Shown here: one piece after another, positions 9,044 through 18,423 of the stretch
Layout: each line of letters begins with the position of its first letter
Position numbering within the stretch: position 1 is the stretch's first letter
Assembly: GCA_030038195.1 (NCBI GenBank)
Contig: JASHPJ010000024.1
Location: 1-64,000 of the forward strand
Length of the DNA: 64,000 bases
Origin: Acidobacteriaceae bacterium
GTDB taxonomy: Bacteria; Acidobacteriota; Terriglobia; Terriglobales; Acidobacteriaceae
Direction of reading: 5' to 3'
Program-made: the position numbers and the translations under genes
Notes under the pieces: generated by a model
The model's database searches: none
Seen by the model: only the letters and a program-made list of their open reading frames with translations
Told to the model about the DNA's origin: nothing

Positions 9044-9274
9044 GCTGGCGGATTGTGCTTCCCAGTTGCCCAGTCTCACAGGCTCACAGGCTCACAGAAG
9101 CTGTGAGGATTTCTCCTGCAAGCACCTGAGTGCATTTGGCTTGCTTGTCTTCACAGTTTCACAGTCGGAAGATTTCTGGGGTGAGTTCCGGCGCCTGACG
9201 AGGCGAATCCAAACGTGGCTTCATTCAGGGTAGCGGCGTTGGAGAAAATAATCTGCAAGGGTATGGCGGGTGGG

Positions 9275-10570
9275 TTATCGATGCCAGCGCATCCAGGCGG
9301 TGTTCACGGCGAGCCCTGCTAATCCTGCGGCGGCGATGGCCAGTAGGCTTAGAGTCAACTTGCGGCGGTAACCGGGGGAGCCGGGGATTCTGCGCAGCAG
9401 CGGGATGTTGATCAGGACGCTGGCGACGCTCGAGATGACGACGCCGTTTACGCCGGTTACGGGTGGCAGCTCTCCGTGATCGATCAGCGTCGCGGCGGAG
9501 GCGATCGATGAGCCACTCGACAAGAGGCCTCCTGCTGCGCTCACAAAGTAAAAGCTGGCTGCTCCGTAGTACCTTTCAGCGAGCGCTCCAATCACGTTGA
9601 GCGCGAGAAAGACCAGGCCGAATTTCAAGGCGGCGGGAAAGCTGAAGGGCGAGTCCAGGCTGAGCGGCGGAGCCGCGGCATCTTCCGGCGCGGCGGCGTG
9701 GCTGAACCACAGCACGGCGCTGACCAGCAGCATCATGCCCAGGGGGATGATCGACAGCGCCATCGCCTGCCGCGAGTTGGAGAGCACGACCACGATGATC
9801 GCGTTGCGGATGGCCATGGCGCTGGTGGCCAGCATCGCTCCGCGAAAGATGATGGGCAGCAGGGCCCCGGCGTTGCCCTTGGCGCGCAGGATGAACTCGA
9901 CGATCACCTTGCGGCTGTTGATCAGGCCGCCGAAGAACGCGGTCAGCTCCATGCCGCGCGGCCCGATGGAGCGCAGCAGGATGTAATTGACAAAAGCGAT
10001 GCCGGCGATGATGACCACGCTGGCCCAGTTCGATCGTGGATCGATGAGGCGCCCAGGACCGACGGGATGCGAGGGCAGCACGGGCATCACGACGAAGGAA
10101 AGAATGGCCAGCAGGATGGCCGAGCTCACCTCCTGCTGCGACAGGCCGGATGAAAAGGAGTGAATCGGCTGCTTCCAGGCGAGGAATGCATTGCAAAGGA
10201 TGGCGGCGAGCACCGGCGTGTAGAGGTGTCCCTGTCCGCACAATACGCCGCAGAAGGCCACGATGCCCAGGCTGAGCGTGGTGGTGGTGGCCAACTGATC
10301 GTGGGCCGACATGCGCCGCCAGTTGATCAGCGCCAGCACAAGCAGCAGGATGGCGGCGGCGATCCAGATGAGCTGCGCGCCAGACAGGCCGGCGAGGCAG
10401 GCGAGAATGGCAAGCAGGCCGAAGGTTCTGGCGCCGAGCTTGCCGCTGTGCTCGCGCTCGATGCCGACGAAGAGCCCGATGCCGACCGCCATTGCGAACC
10501 GGCCCAGCACGGGGAGAAACGGCCACTGCTCCTGCTGGGGGAGCCCCGGCACTGTCGCCAGAAATACCAT
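9275..10570 (-). CDS. MgtC/DUF4010-family membrane protein
   Basis: This 431-residue polytopic inner-membrane protein has an MgtC/SapB-like N-terminal part (VGIGLFVGIEREHSGK, with the typical G-x-x-R-E core) followed by a DUF4010 domain with about ten more hydrophobic segments. Family members are of uncertain role; MgtC relatives affect Mg2+ or phosphate homeostasis. The start at 10570 is chosen over 10624 because the extra 18 residues are encoded by a repeat sequence (CCCAGGATTTCATCCTGGGC) found elsewhere between genes. No neighbour on the same operon is obvious, and function is not known. Confidence 0.75.
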   Translation of the reverse strand: MVFLATVPGLPQQEQWPFLPVLGRFAMAVGIGLFVGIEREHSGKLGARTFGLLAILACLAGLSGAQLIWIAAAILLLVLALINWRRMSAHDQLATTTTLSLGIVAFCGVLCGQGHLYTPVLAAILCNAFLAWKQPIHSFSSGLSQQEVSSAILLAILSFVVMPVLPSHPVGPGRLIDPRSNWASVVIIAGIAFVNYILLRSIGPRGMELTAFFGGLINSRKVIVEFILRAKGNAGALLPIIFRGAMLATSAMAIRNAIIVVVLSNSRQAMALSIIPLGMMLLVSAVLWFSHAAAPEDAAAPPLSLDSPFSFPAALKFGLVFLALNVIGALAERYYGAASFYFVSAAGGLLSSGSSIASAATLIDHGELPPVTGVNGVVISSVASVLINIPLLRRIPGSPGYRRKLTLSLLAIAAAGLAGLAVNTAWMRWHR

Positions 10571-10681
10571 CCGTCTATGATTGAGGATCGGTCTGGAGAG
10601 TGCAAGGCTCACCCAGGATTTCATCCTGGGCTATTTTCGAAATCTCCCTAACGGGAGAACCCGATCGTGGCGGGGTTGACG

Positions 10682-10799
10682 GCGTGGTTTCCCATCTGGA
10701 TTCGTGATGCGTTGAAGACGGCTGGCTGGGATTTGTGCTTCCCCACCCTTTCGATAAAAAACAATCGAAAGGATGGGGCACCCAAGGTTTGTGCTGGAT
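10682..10799 (+). repeat. Palindromic repeat family C, copy 1
   Basis: CCCACCCTTTCGAT-AAAAAAC-ATCGAAAGGATGGGG forms a long hairpin, flanked by GATGCGTTGAAGACGGCTGG and TTTGTGCTGG. The same 115-base unit, about 90 percent identical by eye, occurs in the opposite orientation at 54366-54481. It is not coding. Confidence 0.85.
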
Positions 10800-10871
10800 T
10801 GAGTGCCCCTGGATATGGGCCACTCACCCTCTGATCTCTATTCTCTATTCCCTGATCCCTATTCCTTGCTC

Positions 10872-11852
10872 TCACTGCGGTATCTGTGCCATGGGGAGTT
10901 CCATCACCGGGGTGCGCTGGCCGTTCTTCACTGCGACGGCCCACAGGCCGTGGAAGTTGGCGCGGATGCCGGGCTGAGCCTTGAGGAATGCGGTCATGAC
11001 AGAGGCTGCCTCGGTGCGCAGCGCGGCGGGGTCGGTGACGCCGGTGGACTCGTAGACCACGGCCAGGTCGGGCTCGCGGAGCGAGGCATCGACATTCACC
11101 GCGTCGATCTTCCAGGCGCGGTCGCCTTGCGGGAGGGTGAGCGGGAAGGCGTTGTGCGGCGCGGGATTGATCTGCTGCTGCTCCTGGCGCAGCTTGAGCA
11201 GGTTGGGCGAGGAGATGAAGTCGAAGGGGAGCTGCAGATAGGCGGCCAGATCGTAGTCATACCAGGCGCTCCACGGGTCGGCAGTGGCCAGCGAGCGGGC
11301 GCGCTTCCAGTACCAGACGCCGTCGTGCCCATCCAGCGCGCCGGGACGCACCGAGAGGCCGGCAAGCTGCCACTGCGAAGCCGCAGCGTTCCACGCCAGC
11401 ACCAGGCCGATCTGGCCGGCCAGCGGCGCGCCCAGCGCGTCGGCCAGCAGAACGGCGTAGCGACCCGGTGGCAGGTCGTGCATGGAGAGCGTGATGTTCA
11501 TGGTGGCGCCAGCGTTGGAGCAGAAGAACTCGGTGTCGGCCGCGGCGGGCTGGCTGGAGGCGTCGAGCAGAAATGCGTCGCGGAACTGCACATGGCCGCC
11601 GCCGATGAGCGGACCGGCCTGTTGCACGGCGGCCTGAATGCCGTTCCAGGCGCCGGCCTCGGCAGGCAGCAGTGCGGCCTTGACGGTGGTCTCATCCTGC
11701 CCGGCGATGGCCTGCAGAAGCTGCTGGCCGGCGTTGGCAATCGCGGCCTGGTCGGCGGCGGGCATCTCGTCCTGCATGGCGCAGGTGGCGGCCAGGCCGG
11801 CTACCGGGGTGGCCAGCAGAACTGCGGCGGCAACGGCCTTCCAGCGGAAACA
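10872..11852 (-). CDS. Exported protein of unknown function
   Basis: This 326-residue protein has a Sec signal peptide (FRWKAVAAAVLLATPVAGLA) cleaved before an AATCAMQDE segment. The mature part is alanine-rich at its start, then has several tryptophan-rich strands (GVWYWKRAR, DPWSAWYDYD) and ends MELPMAQIPQ. No enzyme motif is recognised. Similar exported proteins annotated as hypothetical are my recollection of Acidobacteriaceae genomes, not something shown here. The start is placed at 11852; an in-frame ATG at 11882 would add ten charged residues before the signal. It stands alone between two repeat-rich gaps. Confidence 0.7.
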   Translation of the reverse strand, partial: CFRWKAVAAAVLLATPVAGLAATCAMQDEMPAADQAAIANAGQQLLQAIAGQDETTVKAALLPAEAGAWNGIQAAVQQAGPLIGGGHVQFRDAFLLDASSQPAAADTEFFCSNAGATMNITLSMHDLPPGRYAVLLADALGAPLAGQIGLVLAWNAAASQWQLAGLSVRPGALDGHDGVWYWKRARSLATADPWSAWYDYDLAAYLQLPFDFISSPNLLKLRQEQQQINPAPHNAFPLTLPQGDRAWKIDAVNVDASLREPDLAVVYESTGVTDPAALRTEAASVMTAFLKAQPGIRANFHGLWAVAVKNGQRTPVMELPMAQIPQ

Positions 11853-12181
11853 CATCTCAGGAAAACATCCTCTCCACGGCATTAGACGCCGATTGCGGTA
11901 GCGGGTCAGTGTGGGTGTTTTTGTCCCTCATGGGTTAAGGCCCGCTTGCTTTTGTGGCTTGATGTACGGGCTGAAGCCCGGACCCTTCAGAGTCCGTGCC
12001 CTTCAAAATCTGTCTCCTCTTCAAGCCTGTGCCCTTTCAAGCCCATCTCCTTCCAATTTGACCCGCTGCGCCGATTGCGAGTGACGATATCGAGCGCTCG
12101 GGGGTCACTGCTAGTCTATTATGAAGCGGCAGGGAGACGCGGTCCGGTGGGCGTTGCCTCTGCGCCGTGGAGCCGATTGCG
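11853..12181. other. Divergent intergenic region with degenerate repeats
   Basis: It lies between two divergently transcribed exported-protein genes. From 11940 to 12050 it has short tandem phrases such as GGGCTGAAGCCCGGACCC and repeated CCTTTCAAG/CCTTCAAAA words that recur in other gaps (for example 21395-21420, 36395-36450). No gene is seen. Confidence 0.5.
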
Positions 12182-12964
12182 ATGCAAAGACGCATAGCAG
12201 CGCCGATCCGCAGGGCAAAAGCAGGACTGTGCTGGTCCACGCTGGTGTTTTGCGCAGTGCTCTGCGCGTGGTCGCTGCAGGCGCGCGCCGATCAGCCCGC
12301 TCACCGTGGCGAGTCGAGCGCCGACACTGCACCGCACGCAACCGCTCGCCGGGCGGCTCACGCACGCAAGCGGTCCGCAGCCAAGCCTGCCGAGCAGGTT
12401 GCCGCCGCCCCGCCTGCGCCCGCCGCGCCACCGCCGCCCAACTGGCCTGTCAACGACAAGCCGGTGGACGCTACGGTGGTGTGGGACAGCCACGGCCTGC
12501 GCATTGACGCCCATAACTCCAGCCTGGGGCAGATTCTTAAAGATGTCGCCACCAACACGGGCACCAAGGTTGAAGGCCTGGGCAACGCGGATGTGCGCGT
12601 CTTTGGCACCTACGGACCGGGGCCGGCCAACGAGGTGATCTCGCAACTGTTGAACGGCACCGGCTACAACGTGCTGATGATCGGCGACCAGGGAGCGGGA
12701 GCGCCGCGCCAGATTGTGCTGAGCGTCGCGCCGACCGGTCCCGCGCCGCAGAACAATGCGCGCAACTCCAGCGAAGAAGACTACGAAGCGGAACAGCCGC
12801 CGCAGGAACCGCCGGTGATGAACGGCGGATTTGCTCCGCCCCAGCCGCGCAATGCGCAGCAGATGGAAGAGATGCAGCTTCGCCAGGAGCAGATGCAGCA
12901 GCAACTCCGCAACCAGATGCTCAACCAGCAGATGCCGCCGGATGCAGCCGCGCCGCAGCGCTAG
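12182..12964 (+). CDS. Exported protein with an STN-like domain and Gln-rich tail
   Basis: This 260-residue protein has an N-terminal signal (STLVFCAVLCAWSLQARA), a low-complexity Ala/Pro/basic linker (about 45-90), and a compact domain at about 95-180 (VVWDSHGLRIDAHNSSLGQI...NEVISQLLNGTGYNVLMIGD) that fits the secretin/TonB short N-terminal (STN) fold by pattern. A disordered tail is rich in Q, M, P and N. STN domains usually mediate contacts in secretins and TonB receptors; here the domain is free-standing. The start at 12182 has GGAG 8-11 bases upstream. The stop codon TAG is the first three bases of a MITE, so the C-terminus may have been set by insertion. Confidence 0.7.
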   Translation: MQRRIAAPIRRAKAGLCWSTLVFCAVLCAWSLQARADQPAHRGESSADTAPHATARRAAHARKRSAAKPAEQVAAAPPAPAAPPPPNWPVNDKPVDATVVWDSHGLRIDAHNSSLGQILKDVATNTGTKVEGLGNADVRVFGTYGPGPANEVISQLLNGTGYNVLMIGDQGAGAPRQIVLSVAPTGPAPQNNARNSSEEDYEAEQPPQEPPVMNGGFAPPQPRNAQQMEEMQLRQEQMQQQLRNQMLNQQMPPDAAAPQR

Positions 12965-13103
12965 TGTCCTGTAACTGAAGTTCATAGCATAAGTTGAAGT
13001 CCCGAACCACAGGTCCTTCGACTCTGTTTGGCCGAAAAACCGGCCAAACATCGCTCAGGATGACAGCAGTATTTATGTTGCGAACTTCAGTTACAGGACA
13101 CTA
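12962..13103 (+). mobile_element. MITE family A, copy 1 (IS1595-like ends)
   Basis: A 142-base element with near-perfect terminal inverted repeats: TAGTGTCCTGTAACTGAAGT at the left, and its complement at the right ending ACAGGACACTA. The inside holds CGCTCAGGATGACAGCAGTA and a GGCCGAAAAACCGGCC hairpin. The right end matches the IS end at 199-233. No coding capacity. It shares its last two bases with the next copy. Confidence 0.85.
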
Positions 13104-13255
13104 GTGTGGTGAGTCAGAAGTCCGTTGAAGAACAACCGCAGGTCCCCTTCGACGTCGCTCAGGGCAGGCTTTCGACTCATTTTGGCGCAAAATGCGCCAA
13201 AATTCGCTCAGGATGACAGCTTATTGATGATGCCAACTTCTGACTCAGGACAGTA
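13102..13255 (+). mobile_element. MITE family A, copy 2 (tandem)
   Basis: It runs from TAGTGTGGTGAGTCAGAAGT to ACTTCTGACTCAGGACAGTA, with about 20-base inverted ends and the internal words GGTCCCCTTCGAC, TTTTGGCGCAAAATGCGCCAAAA (a hairpin) and GCTCAGGATGACAG. It abuts copy 1 directly, and its TIRs differ from copy 1 in a correlated way, so the two are separate elements. Confidence 0.8.
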
Positions 13256-13279
13256 GCATCGATCTACATGTCGATATTG

Positions 13280-14635
13280 CTAGGAAAATAGCTGCGTGAA
13301 GTAGGGGTTCATCAGGCGGTTCTGGGGGTCGAACTGCTGGCGCATCGCCAGGAACCGGGCGATGCGGTCGGGGCCGTAGGCTTTGCGAATGATGGCCGCG
13401 GTCAGGTTCGGCGTCTGGTTGAGCAGCGGCACGCCGTTGCGGTCGCTGCACCACTGGTTATACACGTCGAGGAACGTGTCCCAGCCGTCGTTGGCCGTCG
13501 AGACGGGGTCGATGGTCATTACGTTGCCATCATACGAGTACGAGAAGAGCGACTGCTGATCCTTGGCGATGCAATAGCCCACGTAGAGCAGGTTGGTGCG
13601 GTAGCCGGTTTGCTGGTAGTAGTCCTTGACGAACTGCCAGAACTCGGCGAGGGTGGCCGGATACTCTTCTTCGGGAAACGCGAAGAGCGTGAAGGTGTAG
13701 CGGCTATCGTTGGAGACAGGAGGGTAGTAGATGGTCTGGTCGCAGGCGTGGGTATTATCGCTGTGCACGATGGTTTCAAGCGTGACGCGCCAGCTATCGT
13801 TAAAGGCGTCGATGATGCCGTAACGGACGTGCGGCTCGGCGATGTTCTTCGTCACTTCGTAACCCAGCTTCGGTCCTGACGTGCCCCAGATGTGATTGCG
13901 CAGTTCCCAGGCGATGCGGTTGGGCGCGCCGGTGGCGGCGGGGTTGTAGCGGCGGAACTCGACGGTGATGCAGTCGGAGAACGGGAACATGTAGAAGAAC
14001 ATCGAGTCACCGCGGGCCTTGAGCGAGGGCAGCGCTTCCAGAAAGTCGCCCAGGCTGAAGGTTTCGTGGTGCACGTGCATGGGGATGATGGACTTGATCT
14101 TATACGTGACCTCGTAGACGATGCCGAAGAGTCCGTAGCTGGAGCGAAGCATCTGCATCAGGTCGGGCCGCGCGGCTTCGGTCACTTCCATCAGATCGCC
14201 GTTGGGCAGCACCATCTTGACGGCGATGATGTACGAGCCTACCTGGCCGTACTCGCCTTCGAATGAGGCATCCTTGGTGCCGGCAATGGCCGCGCTGCCG
14301 GCCGTAAGGCTGCCGATCTCAGTGTTCACGTAGAACTGCAGATTGCGCACCTCGAGCGCCTTAGCCATATCGATCTGGATGGCGCCGGCCTGCACGGTGA
14401 TGGTATCCTCGGTGATCGCCAGGATCTGGTTCATCTTCATCCGGATGAGCGTGCCGCCGTTGGCCACGCCACAGGGGGGATTGGAGTGATTCGATCCAAT
14501 GGCCCGCACCGGAGCGGGATATTTTACCGTGTCTTTCATCACGGCGACGATGTCTTCCACGTGGTAGGCGTCGACAATGACGGCGGGGTGGGAGATGACG
14601 TTGCCAAACCAGTTGCTTACGGTGTTCGTGGCCAT
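13280..14635 (-). CDS. FAD-linked oxidase (sugar-lactone oxidase-like)
   Basis: This 451-residue flavoprotein resembles the D-arabinono-1,4-lactone / L-gulono-lactone oxidase group. The N-terminal FAD_binding_4 (VAO-type) domain includes VRAIGSNHSNPPCGVANGGT, TITVQAGA and the glycine-rich TEIGSLTAGSAAIAGTKD. The C-terminal catalytic domain ends NRLMNPYFTQLF, as in the ALO family. The usual histidine for covalent FAD attachment could be in the GSNHSN segment. No signal peptide, so cytoplasmic. GAGGTG precedes the ATG. The electron acceptor and substrate are not deducible. It is monocistronic, with MITEs downstream. Confidence 0.82.
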   Translation of the reverse strand: MATNTVSNWFGNVISHPAVIVDAYHVEDIVAVMKDTVKYPAPVRAIGSNHSNPPCGVANGGTLIRMKMNQILAITEDTITVQAGAIQIDMAKALEVRNLQFYVNTEIGSLTAGSAAIAGTKDASFEGEYGQVGSYIIAVKMVLPNGDLMEVTEAARPDLMQMLRSSYGLFGIVYEVTYKIKSIIPMHVHHETFSLGDFLEALPSLKARGDSMFFYMFPFSDCITVEFRRYNPAATGAPNRIAWELRNHIWGTSGPKLGYEVTKNIAEPHVRYGIIDAFNDSWRVTLETIVHSDNTHACDQTIYYPPVSNDSRYTFTLFAFPEEEYPATLAEFWQFVKDYYQQTGYRTNLLYVGYCIAKDQQSLFSYSYDGNVMTIDPVSTANDGWDTFLDVYNQWCSDRNGVPLLNQTPNLTAAIIRKAYGPDRIARFLAMRQQFDPQNRLMNPYFTQLFS

Positions 14636-15056
14636 GGCTACACCTCAGGATGGGATGGATTTTTCAGAGGCCGGAGAAGCGCAAGGATTTTGCCGCAGAG
14701 ATATAGTGCACGCACCACGCTACACGTATCAACAAAATTATTGAAAAAGAACGAAAACCGGGCCGGGCATGGCAGGGAGATTTCCGCGGCGGTTCAAACC
14801 GCTGTTTCTCTCCGTATTTTGCTTTCTAAGGGTTTTTCGCCCAGCCCCTACGGGGCCGCCCCAATCTGTTTTCCTGTTTCCCAGGGTTACGTCCACGCTG
14901 CGCACCGGACTCCACCGTGGGCTAACTCCGATGGCTCCCTCTGGGAGCAAGGTTGTTGGCGCGCAGCGATTTTCATCCTTTTCCGTGCACGGGTACGTCC
15001 ATGGGGACTCAGGATTACAGCGGTATTTATGCCATGAGCTGCGGGGGGGCGGGACA
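14636..15056. other. Repeat-filled intergenic region
   Basis: It is almost wholly made of the repeat at 14787-15040. No gene is supported; open frames here are by-products of the repeat. Confidence 0.6.
14787..15040 (+). repeat. Composite repeat (family B plus half of MITE family A)
   Basis: The left half (GCGGCGGTTCAAACCGC through CCCAGGGTTACGTCC) matches family B at 1899-2113. The right half (GATGGCTCCCTCTGGGAGCA, CATCCTTTTCCGTGCACG, GACTCAGGATTACAGCGGTA) matches, in reverse orientation, the inside of the element at 58658-58911 and ends in a decayed family A terminus (GGTATTTATGCCATGA). Confidence 0.75.
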
Positions 15057-15224
15057 TTAACTGACGCGGGCGGGCTCGGTCTGCGGATTGGCTGCGGGAC
15101 GGCGCTGGCGCGGACGCATCAGCGCGAAGCCGGTGCGCAGAATTCCATAGGCCGCCAGAATGCCAAAGGCCATGGAACCTACCGATGCGCAAATCAACAT
15201 TGCCAAATTCAGAAAATCCGCCAT
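15057..15224 (-). CDS. 55-residue single-span membrane protein
   Basis: A small protein starting MADFLNLAMLICASVGSMAF, with one membrane helix (about residues 4-35, including GILAAYGILRTGFALM) and a positively charged tail (RPRQRRPAANPQTEPARVS), so the C-terminus should face the cytoplasm. The start at 15224 has AAGGACGG just upstream. An in-frame upstream ATG at 15293 has no ribosome site. It is divergent from uvrA. No function recognised. Confidence 0.55.
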   Translation of the reverse strand: MADFLNLAMLICASVGSMAFGILAAYGILRTGFALMRPRQRRPAANPQTEPARVS

Positions 15225-15340
15225 GCAACCGTCCTTATCAGCTTCGATGCCTGCGCAGCTCCTATCCGCTGCCAGGCGTAACTCTTTTTTCAAGGCGGCA
15301 CAGGTACTGCCGGTCCTATTGTCGCAGAAGAATACCCGCG

Positions 15341-15370
15341 TTGACCCTCGTTTCTGTTGGCAAATAGAAT
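15341..15370 (+). promoter_or_regulatory. Candidate sigma-70 promoter of uvrA
   Basis: TTGACC at 15341-15346 and TAGAAT at 15365-15370 are separated by 18 bases. It lies 75 bases before the uvrA start codon in the divergent gap. No LexA-like operator was recognised around it. Confidence 0.5.
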
Positions 15371-15444
15371 ACCCCTAAGGCCTTCTTCGCTTCGGCGCCG
15401 GAATCCGGACGGCGCCTTGCCTGCCCGGCCGCTACAGCCTCATC

Positions 15445-18423
15445 ATGTCGATCACCCACATTTCGGTGCGCGGGGCGCGCCAGCACAACCTGCGCGACAT
15501 CCATGTGCGTATTCCACGCAACACGCTTACGGTGATCACCGGGCTTTCCGGCTCGGGCAAAAGCTCGCTTGCGTTCGACACCATCTACGCCGAAGGGCAG
15601 CGCCGCTACGTGGAGACTTTATCGGCATACGCGCGCCAGTTTTTAGACCAGATCGAGCGGCCGGACGTGGACTCGATCGAGGGCCTGAGCCCGGCTATCT
15701 CGATTGAACAAAAGACCACCAGCCGCAGCCCGCGCTCCACGGTGGGCACCATCACCGAAATCTACGACTACCTGCGCCTGCTTTATGCCTCAGTGGGCAC
15801 GCCGCACTGCCCCAACTGCGGCCGGCCCATCGCGCGGCAGACGGCGGAGCAGATCGTGCAGCGCATTGTGGAGCTGGGCCGCGGCGAGCGGGTCACCATC
15901 ATGGCGCCGGTAGTGCGCGGGCGCAAGGGCGAGTTCAAGGACTTACTCGACCAGCTTGACAGCCAGGGCTTTCGCGCACGAGTGGACGGCGAGCTGCGCG
16001 ACCTTTCCGAGCCGGTGCTGCTGGACCGGCGCAAGAACCACACGATCGAGGCAGTCATCGACCGCATTCTTCTGAAACCCTCTGAGCCCGGCACTGCGAA
16101 TGGCAAATCTTCCGTGGAAAAGCGGCTGGAGCAGGCGGTGAGCCGGGCGCTGCAGATGGCCAACGGGCTGGTGCTGGCGGCGCTGAGCGGCCAGGCAAAA
16201 GAGGAGCAGTTGTTTTCGTCCTCGATGGCCTGCCCCGACTGCGGCCTCGACGTGCCCAAGCTCGAACCACGCAGTTTTTCGTTCAACTCCGCCTTCGGCG
16301 CATGTCTTGAGTGCCACGGGCTCGGCTCGCTCTATGACCTCGATCCGGCCAAGGTGATCTCCGACTGGTCGAAGCCGCTGCTCGACGGCGGGCTCGGCCC
16401 CGGCTCAGCGTCGCAGTACCTGCTCAAGCTTGTCCAGCTTGCCGCCGACCGCTACAAGATCGACCTGAAGACGCCGTTTGAAGATCTGCCGCCCAAGCAG
16501 CAGCATATTCTGGTCTATGGCCCACCCAAGAACGAGGCGCCGCGCACGGGATTTCACGGCATTCTCGCCTACCTGCGCGACACCATCGACGAGGCGCGCA
16601 GCGACGGCTATCGCGAGTACATGATGAACTTCATGTCAGCGACGCCCTGCCCGGTCTGCCGCGGCAAGCGCCTGCGTCCGGAGTCGCTGGCCGTCAAGAT
16701 CGGCGCGATGTCGATTGCCGACTTCACCGCGCTCTCGCTCAATCGCGCGCTTTCGGCGGCCATCCGCTTCCAGTTCACTGAGCGCGAGGCGCTGATTGCC
16801 GAGCGCATCCGCCGCGAGATCGTGGAGCGGCTCGAGTTTCTCTGCGTCGTGGGGCTGAACTATCTCTCGCTCGATCGCAGCGCGGCCACGCTGAGCGGCG
16901 GCGAGGGCCAGCGCATCCGGCTGGCTACGCAGATCGGCTCGCGGCTGCGCGGCGTGCTCTACGTCCTGGACGAGCCCTCGATCGGCCTGCATCAGCGCGA
17001 CAATATCCGGCTGATTGAAGCGCTCAAAAAGCTGCGCGACCTGGGCAACACGGTGCTGGTCGTCGAGCACGACGAAGACACCATCCGCCACGCCGACTAC
17101 GTGGTCGATCTCGGCCCCGGCGCAGGACGGCTTGGCGGCAGCGTGGTGGCCGAAGGCACGCCGGAGCAGGTCACGGCCACGACGGCCTCGCTCACCGGCC
17201 GCTATCTCAGGGGCGAAGCCACCATGGTGCAGCGCGAAAAACCGCGCCCGCTCACCGGCAAGTGGCTGAGCGTGACCGGCGCGCGCGAGCACAACCTGCA
17301 GGACGTGAACCTGCGCATTCCGCTGGGCCTGATGACCGTGGTGACCGGCGTGAGCGGCAGCGGCAAGAGCACACTGATCAACGACATCCTGTATCGCTCG
17401 CTGGCCAAGACCATCTATGGCTCGCGCGAGGAACCGGGCGCGCACGACGCGCTCACCGGCGTGGAGCAGATCGACAAGGTGGTGCGCATCGACCAGTCGC
17501 CGATCGGGCGCACGCCGCGCTCGAATCCGGCGACGTATACCGGCGTCTTTTCGCCCATCCGCGACCTGTTTGCGATGCTGCCGGAGTCGCGCGAGCGAGG
17601 CTACAAGCCGGGCCGGTTCAGCTTTAACGTGATGGGCGGGCGGTGCGAAGCCTGCCAGGGCGACGGCCAGCGGCGCATCGAGATGAACTTCCTGCCGGAC
17701 GTGTACGTCCAGTGCGAAGTGTGCAACGGGCGCCGCTACAACCAGGAGACGCTGGCGGTGAAGTTTCACGGCCACTCGATTGCCGACGTGCTGGACCTGA
17801 CGATTGAGGACGCGCTGCCGCTGCTGGCCGACGTGCCGCAGGTGCGGCAGAAGCTGCAGACGCTGGTCGACGTGGGCCTGGGCTACGTGCACCTTGGGCA
17901 GAGCGCGACGACGCTTTCCGGCGGCGAGGCGCAGCGCATGAAGCTGGCGCGCGAGCTCTCCAAGCGGCAGACGGGGCGCACGCTCTACCTGCTCGACGAG
18001 CCCACGACGGGCCTGCATTTTGACGATGTGCGCAAGCTGCTCGAAGTACTGCACCGGCTTACCGACCTGGGCAACTCGGTGATTATCATCGAGCACAACC
18101 TGGACGTGATCCGCAACGCGGACTGGGTGATCGACCTGGGGCCGGAGGGCGGCGAGGATGGCGGACGCATTGTGGGCGAGGGACGTCCGGCGCGCATTGC
18201 GCACACGCCGGGCTCGTATACGGGCGAGTTTCTGCGCCGCTATTACACTGCAGAGAGCGGCCGCCTGGCCGAGGCCGAATGGAATGGCGTGCAGGCGGCC
18301 GGGAGCGCCGATGCCGCAGCGGTGAACGTCCGGGACGAAAATGCCGAGGCCAAAAACGGCAAGACAAGGCGCACGGCCGAAAAGAACTCCGCTCCACGCA
18401 AGAGGAAGAGGGACGATGCATGA
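15445..18423 (+). CDS. uvrA: Excinuclease ABC subunit A
   Basis: This 992-residue UvrA is the damage-recognition ATPase of nucleotide excision repair and works as a dimer with UvrB. It has two ABC modules. The first Walker [10 protein letters not shown], is near residue 33, with zinc-finger cysteines CPNCG near 122 and CPDCG near 263 (partner CLECHGLG). The first signature [12 protein letters not shown] is near 482. The second Walker [10 protein letters not shown], is near 634; the C-terminal zinc finger CEACQGDGQ...CEVCNGRR near 733-760; the second signature [12 protein letters not shown] near 825; and Walker [11 protein letters not shown] near 848. The last 50 residues form an extra charged tail beyond the usual 940. 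Its stop overlaps the next start (ATGA). Confidence 0.97.
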   Translation: MSITHISVRGARQHNLRDIHVRIPRNTLTVITGLSGSGKSSLAFDTIYAEGQRRYVETLSAYARQFLDQIERPDVDSIEGLSPAISIEQKTTSRSPRSTVGTITEIYDYLRLLYASVGTPHCPNCGRPIARQTAEQIVQRIVELGRGERVTIMAPVVRGRKGEFKDLLDQLDSQGFRARVDGELRDLSEPVLLDRRKNHTIEAVIDRILLKPSEPGTANGKSSVEKRLEQAVSRALQMANGLVLAALSGQAKEEQLFSSSMACPDCGLDVPKLEPRSFSFNSAFGACLECHGLGSLYDLDPAKVISDWSKPLLDGGLGPGSASQYLLKLVQLAADRYKIDLKTPFEDLPPKQQHILVYGPPKNEAPRTGFHGILAYLRDTIDEARSDGYREYMMNFMSATPCPVCRGKRLRPESLAVKIGAMSIADFTALSLNRALSAAIRFQFTEREALIAERIRREIVERLEFLCVVGLNYLSLDRSAATLSGGEGQRIRLATQIGSRLRGVLYVLDEPSIGLHQRDNIRLIEALKKLRDLGNTVLVVEHDEDTIRHADYVVDLGPGAGRLGGSVVAEGTPEQVTATTASLTGRYLRGEATMVQREKPRPLTGKWLSVTGAREHNLQDVNLRIPLGLMTVVTGVSGSGKSTLINDILYRSLAKTIYGSREEPGAHDALTGVEQIDKVVRIDQSPIGRTPRSNPATYTGVFSPIRDLFAMLPESRERGYKPGRFSFNVMGGRCEACQGDGQRRIEMNFLPDVYVQCEVCNGRRYNQETLAVKFHGHSIADVLDLTIEDALPLLADVPQVRQKLQTLVDVGLGYVHLGQSATTLSGGEAQRMKLARELSKRQTGRTLYLLDEPTTGLHFDDVRKLLEVLHRLTDLGNSVIIIEHNLDVIRNADWVIDLGPEGGEDGGRIVGEGRPARIAHTPGSYTGEFLRRYYTAESGRLAEAEWNGVQAAGSADAAAVNVRDENAEAKNGKTRRTAEKNSAPRKRKRDDA

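Noticed and set aside
9060..9130. Short direct repeats CTCACAGG as a CRISPR-like array
   Set aside because: Only three 9-base units without spacers. It is simple sequence duplication.
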